Both the position numbers and the translations under genes were made by a program. From NCBI RefSeq assembly GCF_005144585.1, contig NZ_SSMQ01000024.1, forward strand, positions 1-64,000: a stretch of DNA of 64,000 nucleotides, in the 5' to 3' direction. Each line of letters begins with the position of its first letter. Positions within the stretch are counted from its first letter, which is position 1. This document shows positions 49,593 through 58,668 of the stretch, piece after piece. The DNA comes from Polyangium fumosum. Lineage in GTDB: Bacteria; Myxococcota_A; Polyangia; Polyangiales; Polyangiaceae. The notes under the pieces were generated by a model that saw nothing but the letters and a program-made list of their open reading frames with translations, did no database searches and was not told where the DNA came from.

Positions 49593-52352
49593 TCAGGAGA
49601 CGAGGCGGATCCCCACGGGCAAACCCTCTCCATAAAACGCCGCCCGATCCGCCTCCTCGACCGCGACGACCTCCCGCACGGCCCGCACCCATTCCTCGCG
49701 CGCGCCCGAGGCGACGAGCCTCCGCTCGACGTCACGCCGCACCCGCTCGGAGACGTCACGCGCACGGTCGCCCGTGAGCCGCGCCATATCCATCGCCGCC
49801 CGCGGCGCCGTGGGCATCTCGGCCCATTTCTCCCGCAAGAGGTGGTCGAGCCAGCGCTCGGCCACGTTCGGCGCGATGACGTGGTGCGCGCTCGCATAGG
49901 CGGGCACACGCGCGCCAATCCGCCCGATCGCCGCCCAGTTCCGCGGATCACGGTCGGTCCAGGTCCGTTCGAGCAAAAACCCACCGAGCTCCGTCCGCCG
50001 CGCCGGCGGCACACGCTCCAAGGACGACGCGAGGTCCACGACGTCCGCGTCGGGCTCGGCGCGAATGCCCTTGGGCTTTTTCAATCGTTTCTCCGACGGC
50101 GCGAGGAACGGATCGACGAGGTCCCGGATCGCCACCTGCGCCGCCTCTTCGAGGCCGCCCGCGATGCGCCGCCACGCGATCCAGAAATGCTGCCACGTGC
50201 GCGCCTCCTGCGCGAACACCACGCGCTCGTGGAACAACGAAAACAGATTCGCCGCGCGCTCCTCGTCGAGCGCGTGGCCGAAGCCGGGCCGGAGCGTGTA
50301 CCCCGCGAGTTGCCAGAAGACCCGCTCGTGATCGGCCGAGCGCCGCCGGCCCTTGTGCCCCGGCCATAGCACGTCGAAGAGCGCGCGGTTCGTCTCGGCC
50401 GTCCACGTGGGCCGCTCGCCGAGGATCCGTTCGAGCTCGCGCACGAGGTCCTTCACCTCGCGCGGGGTGACGTCCGCCCGCCCCTTGCCATAAATGCGGG
50501 CAATGGCCTCGCGCGCGTCCTCCAGCCGCTTGCCGCCGGCCGTCACGCCCGGCCGCATCGTTTTGCCCGGAGAAACGCCGCCCTCGGTCTCGACCGCCGT
50601 GTCGGGGCTCGTCTCGCGCAGATCCCAGGTCAATCGAAAGCGACGGCCGACCTCGGCGGCCACCTCGACACACGCGAGCTCCAGCGTGCCGATCGCGCTG
50701 AGCTCGCCCGCGAGCGAGACGGTCACCTCGCCGGGACGCGCGCCCGGCTCGAAGGCCGAGGAGACGGGCGGCAAGGCCGAAAACCGCTCGATGTCCGGCG
50801 TGACGACCGTGCCCGGCAGGTCGAGCGCCTCGTCGGAGGCGTACAGGGGAAATCGGACCGGACGGCCCACGGTGAGCGAAAAGGTTCTTCCGGGCACATC
50901 GTACCGGATGCCCTCGCGCGCGCCGCGCGGCACCACGCAGACGGCCTGCCGCTGGCCGGAGGCCCCCGCCGACAATCCCAGGTAATACCCGCGCGCCGAG
51001 CCGCCTCCGATCCGCACGCCACGTCCGAGGAGGGACAAACCATACACGACGGCGCCGCGCGCGACGGCGAGATCGGGATCCGGATGCGGCAGGATCTCCG
51101 GGCGAACGGCGCCCCACGCCCCGATCGCCTCGGCGAGCCGATCGACGATCCGTTTGGCGCGAAACACGCCGCCGTTCAGGAGCAAGGCGTGGGGCGCGGG
51201 CGCGCCGGGCGCGTGACGGGCGAAGAAATGGGCGACATGCCGGGTGATGGCGACGTCGCGCTCGTAGGGCAAACCAAACGCGACGAGCGCGCTGCCGCCG
51301 CGGCGCGGGCGATCGGCGAGGCTGGCGGGCGGCAAGAAGCCGTCGAGCACGACACGCTCGGCCTCCTCGCGGGAGAGGCGCGTGGAGAGCGCGGAGCCGA
51401 TGAGGCGCGCGCCCTTGCCGAGCACCGTGACCGCGACATCATTCGGAGGATCGTCGCCGAGGAGCTGCTCCTTGGCGGCGCGACAGGCGAGCACGAGCTG
51501 GCCGAAGCGCGCCGGGGGCAATCGATCCGGCGCTTCGATGAGGCGGCCCTCGCAGAGGTGCGCGAGCGCGAGATCCATGTTGTCGCCGCCGAGCAGGAGG
51601 TGTCTTCCCACGGCGACACGCTCGACCTCCGTGGATCCGCGTTGTTCGCCCGGACGAACCCTTATCAAGGACAGATCCGTCGTCCCGCCGCCGACATCAC
51701 AAACGAGGACGAGCGCCTCGCCGCCGCTCCGCCGGCAGAGCGCCGCGAGCTCGCCCTCCCCCGCACGGGCCATGTAATCGTAAAAGGCCGCTTGTGGCTC
51801 TTCGAGCAGCCGCACGTCGAATCCGGCGCGCCGCGCGGCCTCGACCGTGAGCTCGCGCGCGTCCTCGTCGAACGACGCGGGCACGGTCAAAACAACGTCT
51901 TGCTCTTCGAGCGGATACGCGAGGAACGTTTCGTTCCACGCGCGCTTGATGTGCAAGAGCAATCGCGCGGCCGCGTCGACGGGCGAGAGGCGCGGCAGAT
52001 CCTCGGCGTCCTCGCCCGCGCCCCACGGCAAAATGGGCGCGGTTCGATCGACGGCCGCGTGCGCGAGCCAGCTCTTCGACGAGGCGACGAGCCTGCCCGC
52101 GACCTCACCCCCGCGCCGCCGTGCATGCACGCCGAGCACCCAGGGCGCATCCCCGAACGGATCGGGCAGCGCCTCGCCCGCAAGGGGCGCATAAAGAAAC
52201 GACGGAAAGAGCGGCTGGGGCTCGATCTCGCCGGCGCTCACGAGCTGGGGAATCGGAAACACCTCGGGCGGCCGGCGGCTCGCCGGGTCGGCCCAGGCGA
52301 CCACGGTATGCGTCGTGCCGAGATCAATCCCGACAATGCGGCGCGCGCTCAT
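49593..52352 (-). CDS. Hsp70-family protein with C-terminal extension (DUF3731-like)
   Basis: A 919-aa divergent Hsp70. Phosphate-1 IVGIDLGTTHTVVAW, phosphate-2 VCDVGGGTTDLSLIRV, connect motif and the unusual LLLNGGVFRAKRIVDRL in place of the adenosine motif mark an ATPase of the HscC/HscA-like distant branch. A short substrate-binding-type region (about 500-590) follows, and a long helical C-terminal domain (about 590-919), with DLVRELERILGERPTWTAETNRALFDVLW, fits DUF3731. No J-domain protein or GrpE is in the window. Third gene of the DUF2760-Hsp70-Hsp70 operon, 10 bp from its upstream neighbour. Confidence 0.87.
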   Translation of the reverse strand: MSARRIVGIDLGTTHTVVAWADPASRRPPEVFPIPQLVSAGEIEPQPLFPSFLYAPLAGEALPDPFGDAPWVLGVHARRRGGEVAGRLVASSKSWLAHAAVDRTAPILPWGAGEDAEDLPRLSPVDAAARLLLHIKRAWNETFLAYPLEEQDVVLTVPASFDEDARELTVEAARRAGFDVRLLEEPQAAFYDYMARAGEGELAALCRRSGGEALVLVCDVGGGTTDLSLIRVRPGEQRGSTEVERVAVGRHLLLGGDNMDLALAHLCEGRLIEAPDRLPPARFGQLVLACRAAKEQLLGDDPPNDVAVTVLGKGARLIGSALSTRLSREEAERVVLDGFLPPASLADRPRRGGSALVAFGLPYERDVAITRHVAHFFARHAPGAPAPHALLLNGGVFRAKRIVDRLAEAIGAWGAVRPEILPHPDPDLAVARGAVVYGLSLLGRGVRIGGGSARGYYLGLSAGASGQRQAVCVVPRGAREGIRYDVPGRTFSLTVGRPVRFPLYASDEALDLPGTVVTPDIERFSALPPVSSAFEPGARPGEVTVSLAGELSAIGTLELACVEVAAEVGRRFRLTWDLRETSPDTAVETEGGVSPGKTMRPGVTAGGKRLEDAREAIARIYGKGRADVTPREVKDLVRELERILGERPTWTAETNRALFDVLWPGHKGRRRSADHERVFWQLAGYTLRPGFGHALDEERAANLFSLFHERVVFAQEARTWQHFWIAWRRIAGGLEEAAQVAIRDLVDPFLAPSEKRLKKPKGIRAEPDADVVDLASSLERVPPARRTELGGFLLERTWTDRDPRNWAAIGRIGARVPAYASAHHVIAPNVAERWLDHLLREKWAEMPTAPRAAMDMARLTGDRARDVSERVRRDVERRLVASGAREEWVRAVREVVAVEEADRAAFYGEGLPVGIRLVS

Positions 52353-52362
52353 GAAAAAACTC

Positions 52363-54210
52363 CTAGCCTTCCACGGCGACCTCGCCGCCGTGCGCGCGTA
52401 CGCCGAGCTCCACCTTCCACTTTTCGCCTGGCTTTTGCGGCTCGATCGGCACGGCCTCGACGAGCAAGGTCCCGACCTCGGTGATGCTCGATCGCAGCCG
52501 CACGGGCACGACGTCCCCCTCGCGCCGCCCGTCCGCCGGCAAGGTCACTTCCATCGGCGCGAGCTCGTCGAGCTCGCCCTCGCCCCACGATTCGAGCTCG
52601 ACCCCGGCCGGGTCGTCTCGACGAACCGACGAACCGAAGAACCGGAATCGCACGGGCTCGCCGACCACGACGCCGAGCTCCTGCGGCGGCAAGGCCGCCT
52701 CCGTGCCTTCCTCCATCCCGAACGGCGCCACGCAGAGCGCGCTGATCGGCGGTTCGAGGCCGGGCACGGCCGGCACCGCGCTCTCGATGCCCACATAATA
52801 CGCCCGCGCCGTGCCGCCACGAATGCGCAGGCCCCGGCCCTTGCGCACGAGCCCGTACGTCGCCGCGCCCCGCGCGACCGCGAGGTCGAGATCGGCCGCG
52901 GGCAAGACACGCACCGGCGCGCCGCCGTCCGCCTGGAGCCATGCATCGAGGGTCGAGACGATACGATCGGCGAGCACCTTGCCCTTCATGACGCCGCCAT
53001 TGAAGAGCAGGACCGTCGGGTGCAGGAGCGTGCGGCCCTCGCGCTTCGGAAACCCTTCGATTCGATCGAGCGCACGCGCATGACGGCCAAGGAACGCCGC
53101 GAGGTGGCGCGTGACGCCCGCGTCCTGCGCATACGGCAAGCCGAGCTGCGTGAGGCCGCCGCGGGCGCGCGGAGCGGGGCGAGCGTTTGCCCCGACGACC
53201 GGGAAAAACCCGTCGACAAGGATTTTTCCGACTTCGGATTGCAAAAGCTCGGTTCGCAACGACGATCCGAGGAGCTTCGCCCCGCGGCTCGGGACGACGA
53301 TCGGCATGCTCTCGATCGAGGCGTCCGAGAGCAGCCGCTCCTTGGCCACGCGCGCCGCATGCGTGAGCGCGATCATTTGCCATCGATCGAGCTCTTTGCC
53401 CTCCGTGACGAACTTCTGCCGCGCCACGTGCGCGAGCGCGAGATCCATGTTGTCGCCGCCGAGCAGGATGTGATCCCCCACGGCCACGCGCTCGAGCACG
53501 AGCGAGCCATTCACCTCGGTCGCGGCGATGGCCGAAAAATCGGTCGTGCCGCCGCCGACGTCGACCACGAGGATCACGTCGCCCGGGTGAATGTATTTGC
53601 GCCAATCTTCGCCCGCGGCGTCGATCCAGGCATACAACGCGGCCTGCGGCTCTTCGAGCAACGTGAGATCCTCGAACCCGGCGAGCCCCGCGGCCTCGAC
53701 CGTGAGGTCCCGCGCCGCCGCGTCGAACGAGGCCGGCACCGTGAGCACGATCTCCTGCGCCGAGAGCGATGGCTCCTTTCCTTGCCGATGCACCCACGCC
53801 TCGGCGAGGTGCTCCAGGTATCGCCACGAAGCCTCGACGGGCGAGATTTTCTCCACGTCCTCGGGCGCGCCGAGCGGCAGGAGCGCCGATCGCCGATCCA
53901 CGCCCGCATGCGAGAGCCAGCTCTTCGCGCTCGACACGAGCCGGATCGGCGCGTCGATGCCGCGCGTCCGGGCATATTCACCCACGACGAACGTGCGCTC
54001 GGCGTCCCAGGGCAAACCCTGCGCGCCTTCGCTCTCGTGCGCGGCGTAATAGAAGGACGGCAAGAGGGTCCGCTCCTCCAGCGTGCCGCGGGCGACGAGC
54101 TGAAGAATGGGCAGGACCTCGGTGCGAGGCTTTTCCGCGGCGCTCTCGGCGAATGCGAGGGCCGAATGGGTGGTGCCGAGATCGATACCAACGACGAAAC
54201 GAGCGGTCAC
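52363..54210 (-). CDS. Divergent Hsp70-family protein
   Basis: A 616-aa Hsp70. FVVGIDLGTTHSALAF, ILVVDVGGGTTDFSAIAA, VGDHILLGGDNMDLALA and LLFNGGVMKGKVLADRI follow the same altered pattern as the downstream paralogue. It has a beta-type C-terminal domain (about 480-610, ALCVAPFGMEEGTEAALP) but no DUF3731-type extension and no typical lid. GTG 54210 overlaps the DUF2760 stop by four bases and is preceded by GGAGGTGGAG. The two proteins are distant paralogues and may work as a heteropair on one client. Confidence 0.88.
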   Translation of the reverse strand: MTARFVVGIDLGTTHSALAFAESAAEKPRTEVLPILQLVARGTLEERTLLPSFYYAAHESEGAQGLPWDAERTFVVGEYARTRGIDAPIRLVSSAKSWLSHAGVDRRSALLPLGAPEDVEKISPVEASWRYLEHLAEAWVHRQGKEPSLSAQEIVLTVPASFDAAARDLTVEAAGLAGFEDLTLLEEPQAALYAWIDAAGEDWRKYIHPGDVILVVDVGGGTTDFSAIAATEVNGSLVLERVAVGDHILLGGDNMDLALAHVARQKFVTEGKELDRWQMIALTHAARVAKERLLSDASIESMPIVVPSRGAKLLGSSLRTELLQSEVGKILVDGFFPVVGANARPAPRARGGLTQLGLPYAQDAGVTRHLAAFLGRHARALDRIEGFPKREGRTLLHPTVLLFNGGVMKGKVLADRIVSTLDAWLQADGGAPVRVLPAADLDLAVARGAATYGLVRKGRGLRIRGGTARAYYVGIESAVPAVPGLEPPISALCVAPFGMEEGTEAALPPQELGVVVGEPVRFRFFGSSVRRDDPAGVELESWGEGELDELAPMEVTLPADGRREGDVVPVRLRSSITEVGTLLVEAVPIEPQKPGEKWKVELGVRAHGGEVAVEG

Positions 54211-54782
54211 AGCTCCACCTCCGCGGGCGCGAGGATCTTCGGATCGTGTCCGGCCGTGGGCGTGGGCAAGCGCAGCTCCGTCACCCTCCAGCCCCGATGC
54301 TGGATCGTCCCTCGATAAGGGGGTTTGCCCTGCACGTTGCCCGTGAGCTTCACCTCGGCCGAAGAGAAGCCGGCTTCCAGCGTCACCTTGTGCCCCTCCT
54401 CCTCGCTCCTCACGGGGACGATCGTCAGGTGATCGTGCAACGCCTTGCGGCATCCCTCGTGGACGACGCGCACGGCGGCGCCGATCTCGGCGTCCGGGAA
54501 GGTGGCGATGTCCTGCTCCAAGAAGTCGACGAGCCTGCCCTCCCGCTGGAGGAGCGCGAGGAGCGACAGGGCCGGGGAGAGGTCTGGCTCCGCGGGCTTT
54601 TCGGGCGCAGGTTTCTTGGCCTTTTCAGGCAGCTTGGCCGGCTCGGGCTCGGGGGGCGGGAGGGCCGGGACGGCGGCCTTGAACACGCGAGCCGCGAATT
54701 GGCCGTCGAACAGGATCCGCACCAGGCAGGCCCAGGCAAACCAGAGCCGTGTGGCGAGAGGGAGCGGGGTTTCTTCGGACAC
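54207..54782 (-). CDS. DUF2760 protein
   Basis: A 191-aa protein. An N-terminal hydrophobic helix (WFAWACLVRILFD) and a Pro/Lys-rich linker (about 42-65) lead to the DUF2760 core: ALSLLALLQREGRLVDFLEQDIATFPDAEIGAAVRVVHEGCRKAL and RGWRVTELRLP. DUF2760 genes lie next to this Hsp70 pair in many genomes, which suggests a dedicated co-factor or client. The GTG start at 54782 is tentative. Confidence 0.8.
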   Translation of the reverse strand: MSEETPLPLATRLWFAWACLVRILFDGQFAARVFKAAVPALPPPEPEPAKLPEKAKKPAPEKPAEPDLSPALSLLALLQREGRLVDFLEQDIATFPDAEIGAAVRVVHEGCRKALHDHLTIVPVRSEEEGHKVTLEAGFSSAEVKLTGNVQGKPPYRGTIQHRGWRVTELRLPTPTAGHDPKILAPAEVEL

Positions 54783-54922
54783 GCAGGAAGGGTAACGCGT
54801 GTCGCGTCAAGGTGGGAGTTTCCGGCGAGCGGGTTTTTTGTCGGGGCGGGGGGAGCCGGGGGAGGTGTGCTTCGGGCGGGACGATCGGCGCGCGGGAGGC
54901 GGGCCTCGATAGGCGCCGGTTT

Positions 54923-55714
54923 TCATGTCACGTCGGGCGAGCCGGGCCAGGTAATGCCGACCTTTTGAAGCCCGCGCTGGATGGCGAGCACGCGCTTCGG
55001 GTCGGGCGTGGGGAGAAGGAGCGCCTCGAGCTCGGCGGGCGTGAACTCCGTGGGGCCTTTCAGGGCGCGGTCGGTCACCGCGTCCATGACTGCGTGGGCG
55101 GGGACGGCTTTCGGGTCGACGAACGCCGTCACGATCCACCCGGGGCGTCGACGATACGACTCACACGACAGCGGCAAAAGCCGACCGTTGTGGAGCAAGC
55201 CCCATGTGGCCAACCGGCGGGCGCCGTGGGCCCCATACGGATCGCGGACGGCGAAGAGCGTGCCGCCCGCGCGATCGCCGTGAAGCCAGAAGCCCGCGCC
55301 CGCCCATCTCTCCCCATGCTCTTCCCCCACGACGAGCCTGCCGACGGCCATCACGAGCGCGGGCTCGAGCTCGGCGGGGAGCCCCGGCACGGCCCCGCGC
55401 ACGTCGTCCGGGCCACCGGTCACCGCGTCGAGCGAGAGGCCGAGCTGCTCGATCGGACCGAACCCAAGCTCGTACGCGAGTCCGACGACGCCCGCCTCGG
55501 TCCACGCCACGACTTCGTAGTCGCCGCTGCCGTTGTCGTGGCGGAGAGTTCCCCGCTGGAGATCGCCCGTCCAACTCGCGTACTCGATGCACGGGAAGCC
55601 GAAGCGCGAGATCCCATCGAGGCAGCCTTCCAGGTAAGCGCGCAGCGCGGCGCGCACGATGGCATCTCGATCGAAGACGAGGCGTCCGAAGTGAGGTGTA
55701 ACCCTTTCGATCAT
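54923..55714 (-). CDS. Hypothetical protein
   Basis: A 263-aa soluble protein from ATG 55714 (MIERVTPHF). Readable elements are a helix RDAIVRAALRAYLEGCLDGISRFGF, a mixed sheet (YEVVAWTEAGVVGLAYELGFGPIE), AGFWLHGDRAGGTLFAVRDPYGAHGARRLATWGLL and a C-terminal helical part. It resembles SMI1/KNR4-type or other immunity-like proteins only loosely. Third gene of a minus-strand group with the HNH-like lipoprotein, which fits an immunity role but does not prove it. An ATG 36 bp upstream is less likely. Confidence 0.55.
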   Translation of the reverse strand: MIERVTPHFGRLVFDRDAIVRAALRAYLEGCLDGISRFGFPCIEYASWTGDLQRGTLRHDNGSGDYEVVAWTEAGVVGLAYELGFGPIEQLGLSLDAVTGGPDDVRGAVPGLPAELEPALVMAVGRLVVGEEHGERWAGAGFWLHGDRAGGTLFAVRDPYGAHGARRLATWGLLHNGRLLPLSCESYRRRPGWIVTAFVDPKAVPAHAVMDAVTDRALKGPTEFTPAELEALLLPTPDPKRVLAIQRGLQKVGITWPGSPDVT

Positions 55715-55780
55715 AGCGTCGCGCCTAGACCCCGTCGGTCTCGGCGTCAACGTGCTCGCCGCCTGCGTCCGCTTGCCGCG

Positions 55781-56770
55781 TTACTGCGTGTAGGGCGAGA
55801 CGTTGTTGATCTGCGCCACCTCTTTTTCCGGCGGGACCTTGTTGCGGAGATGTTGGTTGAGCCTCGCCGAGATGACGGCCGCGTTCTTGTACGCGTTCGT
55901 GCCCCAGGGGCAACCGCGCGGATCCTTCATGGGCACCACGTGGTGCACCTGCGCTTCGTCCGGGTCATAGACGGGCGGCTTTGACGGCTCTTTGAGGACG
56001 AGCTTCTCCGTGCACGTCGTCGGCTCGCACTTCTCATCCTTGCAAGGCCACGTGAAGCCCGCGAGATCGGAGTGAATCTCGCCCTTGTGCGCCTTGCGGT
56101 TGACCTCCAGGATCCACTTCCTCTGGCTGAGGGGCATGCCGTCGGCGCCGACTTGGCCGCTGGAGCAGTTGAAGTCTTTCTCCGGCTTGACGGTCGTCAC
56201 CTCGACCAAGTTGCGGTACGGACCGCTCACCTCCGTCGGGACGGTCTTGATCTCGATGAGCGACGACTGGAGCGGCGCGGGCTGGTAGTTGATCGTGATC
56301 TTGATCGCGGGGTCCGGACCGACTTGCAGCGTATAGTCACCATTGCCGACGGCCTCGCACTCGTAGCCCTCGTCGTACGGCGCAGCTCCATAGATCTTGG
56401 CGATCTTCTGGGCATCCGTGCACGCCTTCCCCTTCGGCGTCATCTCCTCCCTCTTGTAAAAGCAGTCGAACGTGGGAAGGGGGCCCTCGGACATGTAACA
56501 AGCGCTGCCGAAAGCGGCGAGATACTTGCTCCGCAGCGCGCCGTCCGTCTCCGGTTCTCCCAGGATCGGGATGCGGTAACGCATGCACGCCTCGGGCATC
56601 GGCTCCGCGCATTCGATCGACGTGTCCGTCGGGGTCTCGGCTGGAGCAGGGCATGAATCGACAGCCTCCGGATCGAGGGGCGGCCCGCACGCACCCGTCA
56701 ATCCTGCCCCACCAAAGCCCAACAGCAGCACGCCCAGCATGGCCGAGCGGCGTCTCGTCATTGCTTGCAT
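55781..56770 (-). CDS. Secreted lipoprotein with C-terminal HNH-like nuclease motif
   Basis: A 329-aa predicted lipoprotein with signal GVLLLGFGGAGLTGAC and lipobox LTGAC. The middle (about 40-260) is Cys-rich, with several likely disulfides and a sugar-sheet-like segment ending ESKTVPT. The last 60 residues hold VHHVVPMKDPRGCPW and NAAVISARLNQHLRNK (about 276-310), an HH...N...H pattern that resembles HNH/EndoVII endonucleases of the ββα-metal type. It could be an exported nuclease toxin. ATG 56770 and 56761 are both possible starts. It lies between two genes of unknown function that could encode immunity proteins. Confidence 0.65.
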   Translation of the reverse strand: MQAMTRRRSAMLGVLLLGFGGAGLTGACGPPLDPEAVDSCPAPAETPTDTSIECAEPMPEACMRYRIPILGEPETDGALRSKYLAAFGSACYMSEGPLPTFDCFYKREEMTPKGKACTDAQKIAKIYGAAPYDEGYECEAVGNGDYTLQVGPDPAIKITINYQPAPLQSSLIEIKTVPTEVSGPYRNLVEVTTVKPEKDFNCSSGQVGADGMPLSQRKWILEVNRKAHKGEIHSDLAGFTWPCKDEKCEPTTCTEKLVLKEPSKPPVYDPDEAQVHHVVPMKDPRGCPWGTNAYKNAAVISARLNQHLRNKVPPEKEVAQINNVSPYTQ

Positions 56771-56878
56771 GGAGGATCGAATCGCACGTCGATCTGCCGG
56801 GCGACAAGGAAACCGCGCCAGGGAGGTCGGGCTGCGGGAGCGCGCCACACGCGAGCGCCCCCGCCCCCGCCGCTCGTA

Positions 56879-57505
56879 TCAGCCCTCCCCCTCGCCCTCC
56901 TCCCCCCCGCTGCTCGCGCGCAGGTGGATCCGCTTGTATTCCTTCGACGATGGCCCGTGCACCTCGCGCACCACCCGCTTGAACGAGAGATACTTCTCGT
57001 ACGCCGGACCGTACGCCGTCGCGCGGGTGGTCTTTGCGTTGGCCAGCGCCGTGTTGGCCTCGACCGATTCGCGGATTTCCTTGATCACGTGGGGCGCGCG
57101 CTGACCGAAATCGCCGTTCACGATCTCGTCGGCCCACGGCGTCCCCAGGTGATCGTCGACCGCGTCGAGCAAGTCCTCCAGCGCGGTCACCTTGTCCGTG
57201 TCCGTCGGCTGCCGCTTCAAGGTATCGGGCACCAAAAGCGTCGGCACGTAGGCCAATGCGACGGCGCGCGCCTCGCGATAAGGTTGGTCGATCGACACGA
57301 GCGCGGCATTCGCCTCCGCCCCCTCCTTGCCCGCTGCGCTCTCCCCGGCGACCACGGTCTTGTGCGCGGTGAGAAATGCCTCCCCCACCACCTTCAAGAC
57401 GTCCCCATACACCCGCGCCACCACCGGCCGCGCATTCACGTCCGTGCCCAGATCCTGGCACCGCGCGAGGAGCCGGTAGAATCGCTTATAATCAATCGCA
57501 CCCAT
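56879..57505 (-). CDS. Hypothetical protein next to the HNH-like lipoprotein
   Basis: A 208-aa soluble helical protein with no signal peptide. Features are RFYRLLARCQDLGTDVNARP, YGDVLKVVGEAFLTAHKTVV, a long helical stretch with EDLLDAVDDHLGTPWADEI and a Gly/Glu-rich C-terminal tail. ATG 57505 has GGAGG eight bases upstream, a clear site. It precedes the HNH-like gene by 108 bp on the same strand. An immunity role is possible from order and lack of export signal; no family recognised. Confidence 0.6.
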   Translation of the reverse strand: MGAIDYKRFYRLLARCQDLGTDVNARPVVARVYGDVLKVVGEAFLTAHKTVVAGESAAGKEGAEANAALVSIDQPYREARAVALAYVPTLLVPDTLKRQPTDTDKVTALEDLLDAVDDHLGTPWADEIVNGDFGQRAPHVIKEIRESVEANTALANAKTTRATAYGPAYEKYLSFKRVVREVHGPSSKEYKRIHLRASSGGEEGEGEG

Positions 57506-57987
57506 CAGTCCATCCTCCCGACCGAGCGCTGTGCGCTGGTTTGGTGTGGACGGTACCAGAAGGTTTGTGGGCCGGGGAGCAGAACCGTACGGCTGTACAC
57601 GATGGGCGTGGAGGCGCTCCCGAGGCCGGGGCGGACGCGCAGGGAGCGCCACGAGGCGCGCACGAGCAAAACGCGGCGGCGCGCGAGCAACACGCGGGTG
57701 CGTGGGAGAAAAATGCTCGCGGACAAAGAACAAAACGCAATCCCGCAGGAGCAAAACGCAATCCCGCAGGAGCGAAACGCAATCCCGTAGGAAGGCCGGC
57801 GTGTGATGTGGCTCTCTTTACTCGACGCGTGGGAACGAAACGCGCGGAGGCGGTGAGCGAACGGCACGGGCGTTCGAAGCGCGGGCGCGTCTGTTTCGCG
57901 CGGTCGTTCTCGTGAGGGGCGCGGGCGACGTGAAGGCTGGCGGCGACACGCGGTTCCTGGAGCGTTACGAGCGCCCCTCCTGTCCGC
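57506..57987. other. 482-bp intergenic region carrying a 21-bp repeat array
   Basis: The region upstream of the 208-aa hypothetical gene and after the Fur-family gene stop contains no supported complete gene. It includes the six-unit repeat at 57664-57790, described separately. Other bases are GC-rich without hairpins with T-runs. Confidence 0.55.
57664..57790 (+). repeat. 21-bp heptad-coding repeat array with a +1 shift
   Basis: Six units: 57664, 57685, 57706 (22 bp), 57728, 57749 and 57770. The last three are nearly identical (GARCRAAACGCAATCCCGYAG); the first three have decayed. In plus-strand translation they read EQNAAAR, EQHAGAW, EKNARGQ, then one extra base changes the frame, and EQNAIPQ, EQNAIPQ, ERNAIP-stop. 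The pattern E-[QRK]-[NH]-A repeats every seven residues across the shift, so this looks like the 3' remnant of a broken heptad-repeat gene or a non-coding tandem array. No upstream intact gene continues in this frame. Confidence 0.72.
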
Positions 57988-58434
57988 TCACGCGCACCGA
58001 TCACACGTGCCGCGGAACTGGATCTCCAGCCCCTTCTTGCGCAGCGCCCGCGGGATGCCGCGCGCGGGCTTCACCTCGACGATCTCGTCGGGCAGGCACG
58101 CCACCTCGCCGCAACTGTTGCAGACGAAGTGCGGATGCGTCCCGCTGTCATGCTCGCCCCCTTCCCGCACCAGCTCGAAACGCCAGACGTGATCCCCCAC
58201 GTCGGTGCGTCGCACGAGCCCGACCTCCGTGAGGTCGATCAGGTTGCGGTAGATCGTCGCGCGGTCCCAGCCCTCGGGCGCGAGCTCGGCGCACAGGTCG
58301 CCGTGGCTCACGGGCGTCTTCTGCGCGAGCAGCCGGCGGAGCACGGCCAGGCGGGGCGCCGTCGCGCGCAGGCCCTTGTTCCGGACGAGCGACCGTAGCT
58401 CGTCGATGCTGGGAGGGTCCGTCGAGCGCGCCAT
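57988..58434 (-). CDS. Fur-family metal/peroxide-responsive repressor
   Basis: A 148-aa winged-helix regulator. LRATAPRLAVLRRLLAQKTPVSHGDLCAELAPEGWDRATIYRNLIDLTEVGLVRR is the DNA-binding domain. Metal site residues include HVWRFEL, HPHFVCNSCGEVACLP and CDRC: two CxxC pairs for structural zinc. It could be Fur, PerR or Zur; the pattern alone does not decide. ATG 58434, one clear start. A metal- or peroxide-dependent regulator of genes elsewhere is likely. Confidence 0.88.
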   Translation of the reverse strand: MARSTDPPSIDELRSLVRNKGLRATAPRLAVLRRLLAQKTPVSHGDLCAELAPEGWDRATIYRNLIDLTEVGLVRRTDVGDHVWRFELVREGGEHDSGTHPHFVCNSCGEVACLPDEIVEVKPARGIPRALRKKGLEIQFRGTCDRCA

Positions 58435-58668
58435 GCATGTTCCCTACCCCGACCACGGGCAGGTCGCAATGGGGACCAAGGAGGAGCCGCAACACGGATG
58501 CTGTTGCAGATGCCCACCCTGTGTAAGGAGATGGCCCCGCCCCCGTTCTTTCTGTCTCGAAGCAGAGGGACAAGGTTTACCATCGTCAGATCGTTGGGGC
58601 GGGTCGTTCGTCGAAGGGCCTTCGGCGCACCGCGCCTTCTGCTGGTTCGCACGTAGAGGTTCTTCCCG

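Noticed and set aside
49593..54210. Housekeeping dnaK
   Set aside because: Both Hsp70 genes lack the standard GGSTRIP-type region and the C-terminal lid; no grpE/dnaJ nearby.
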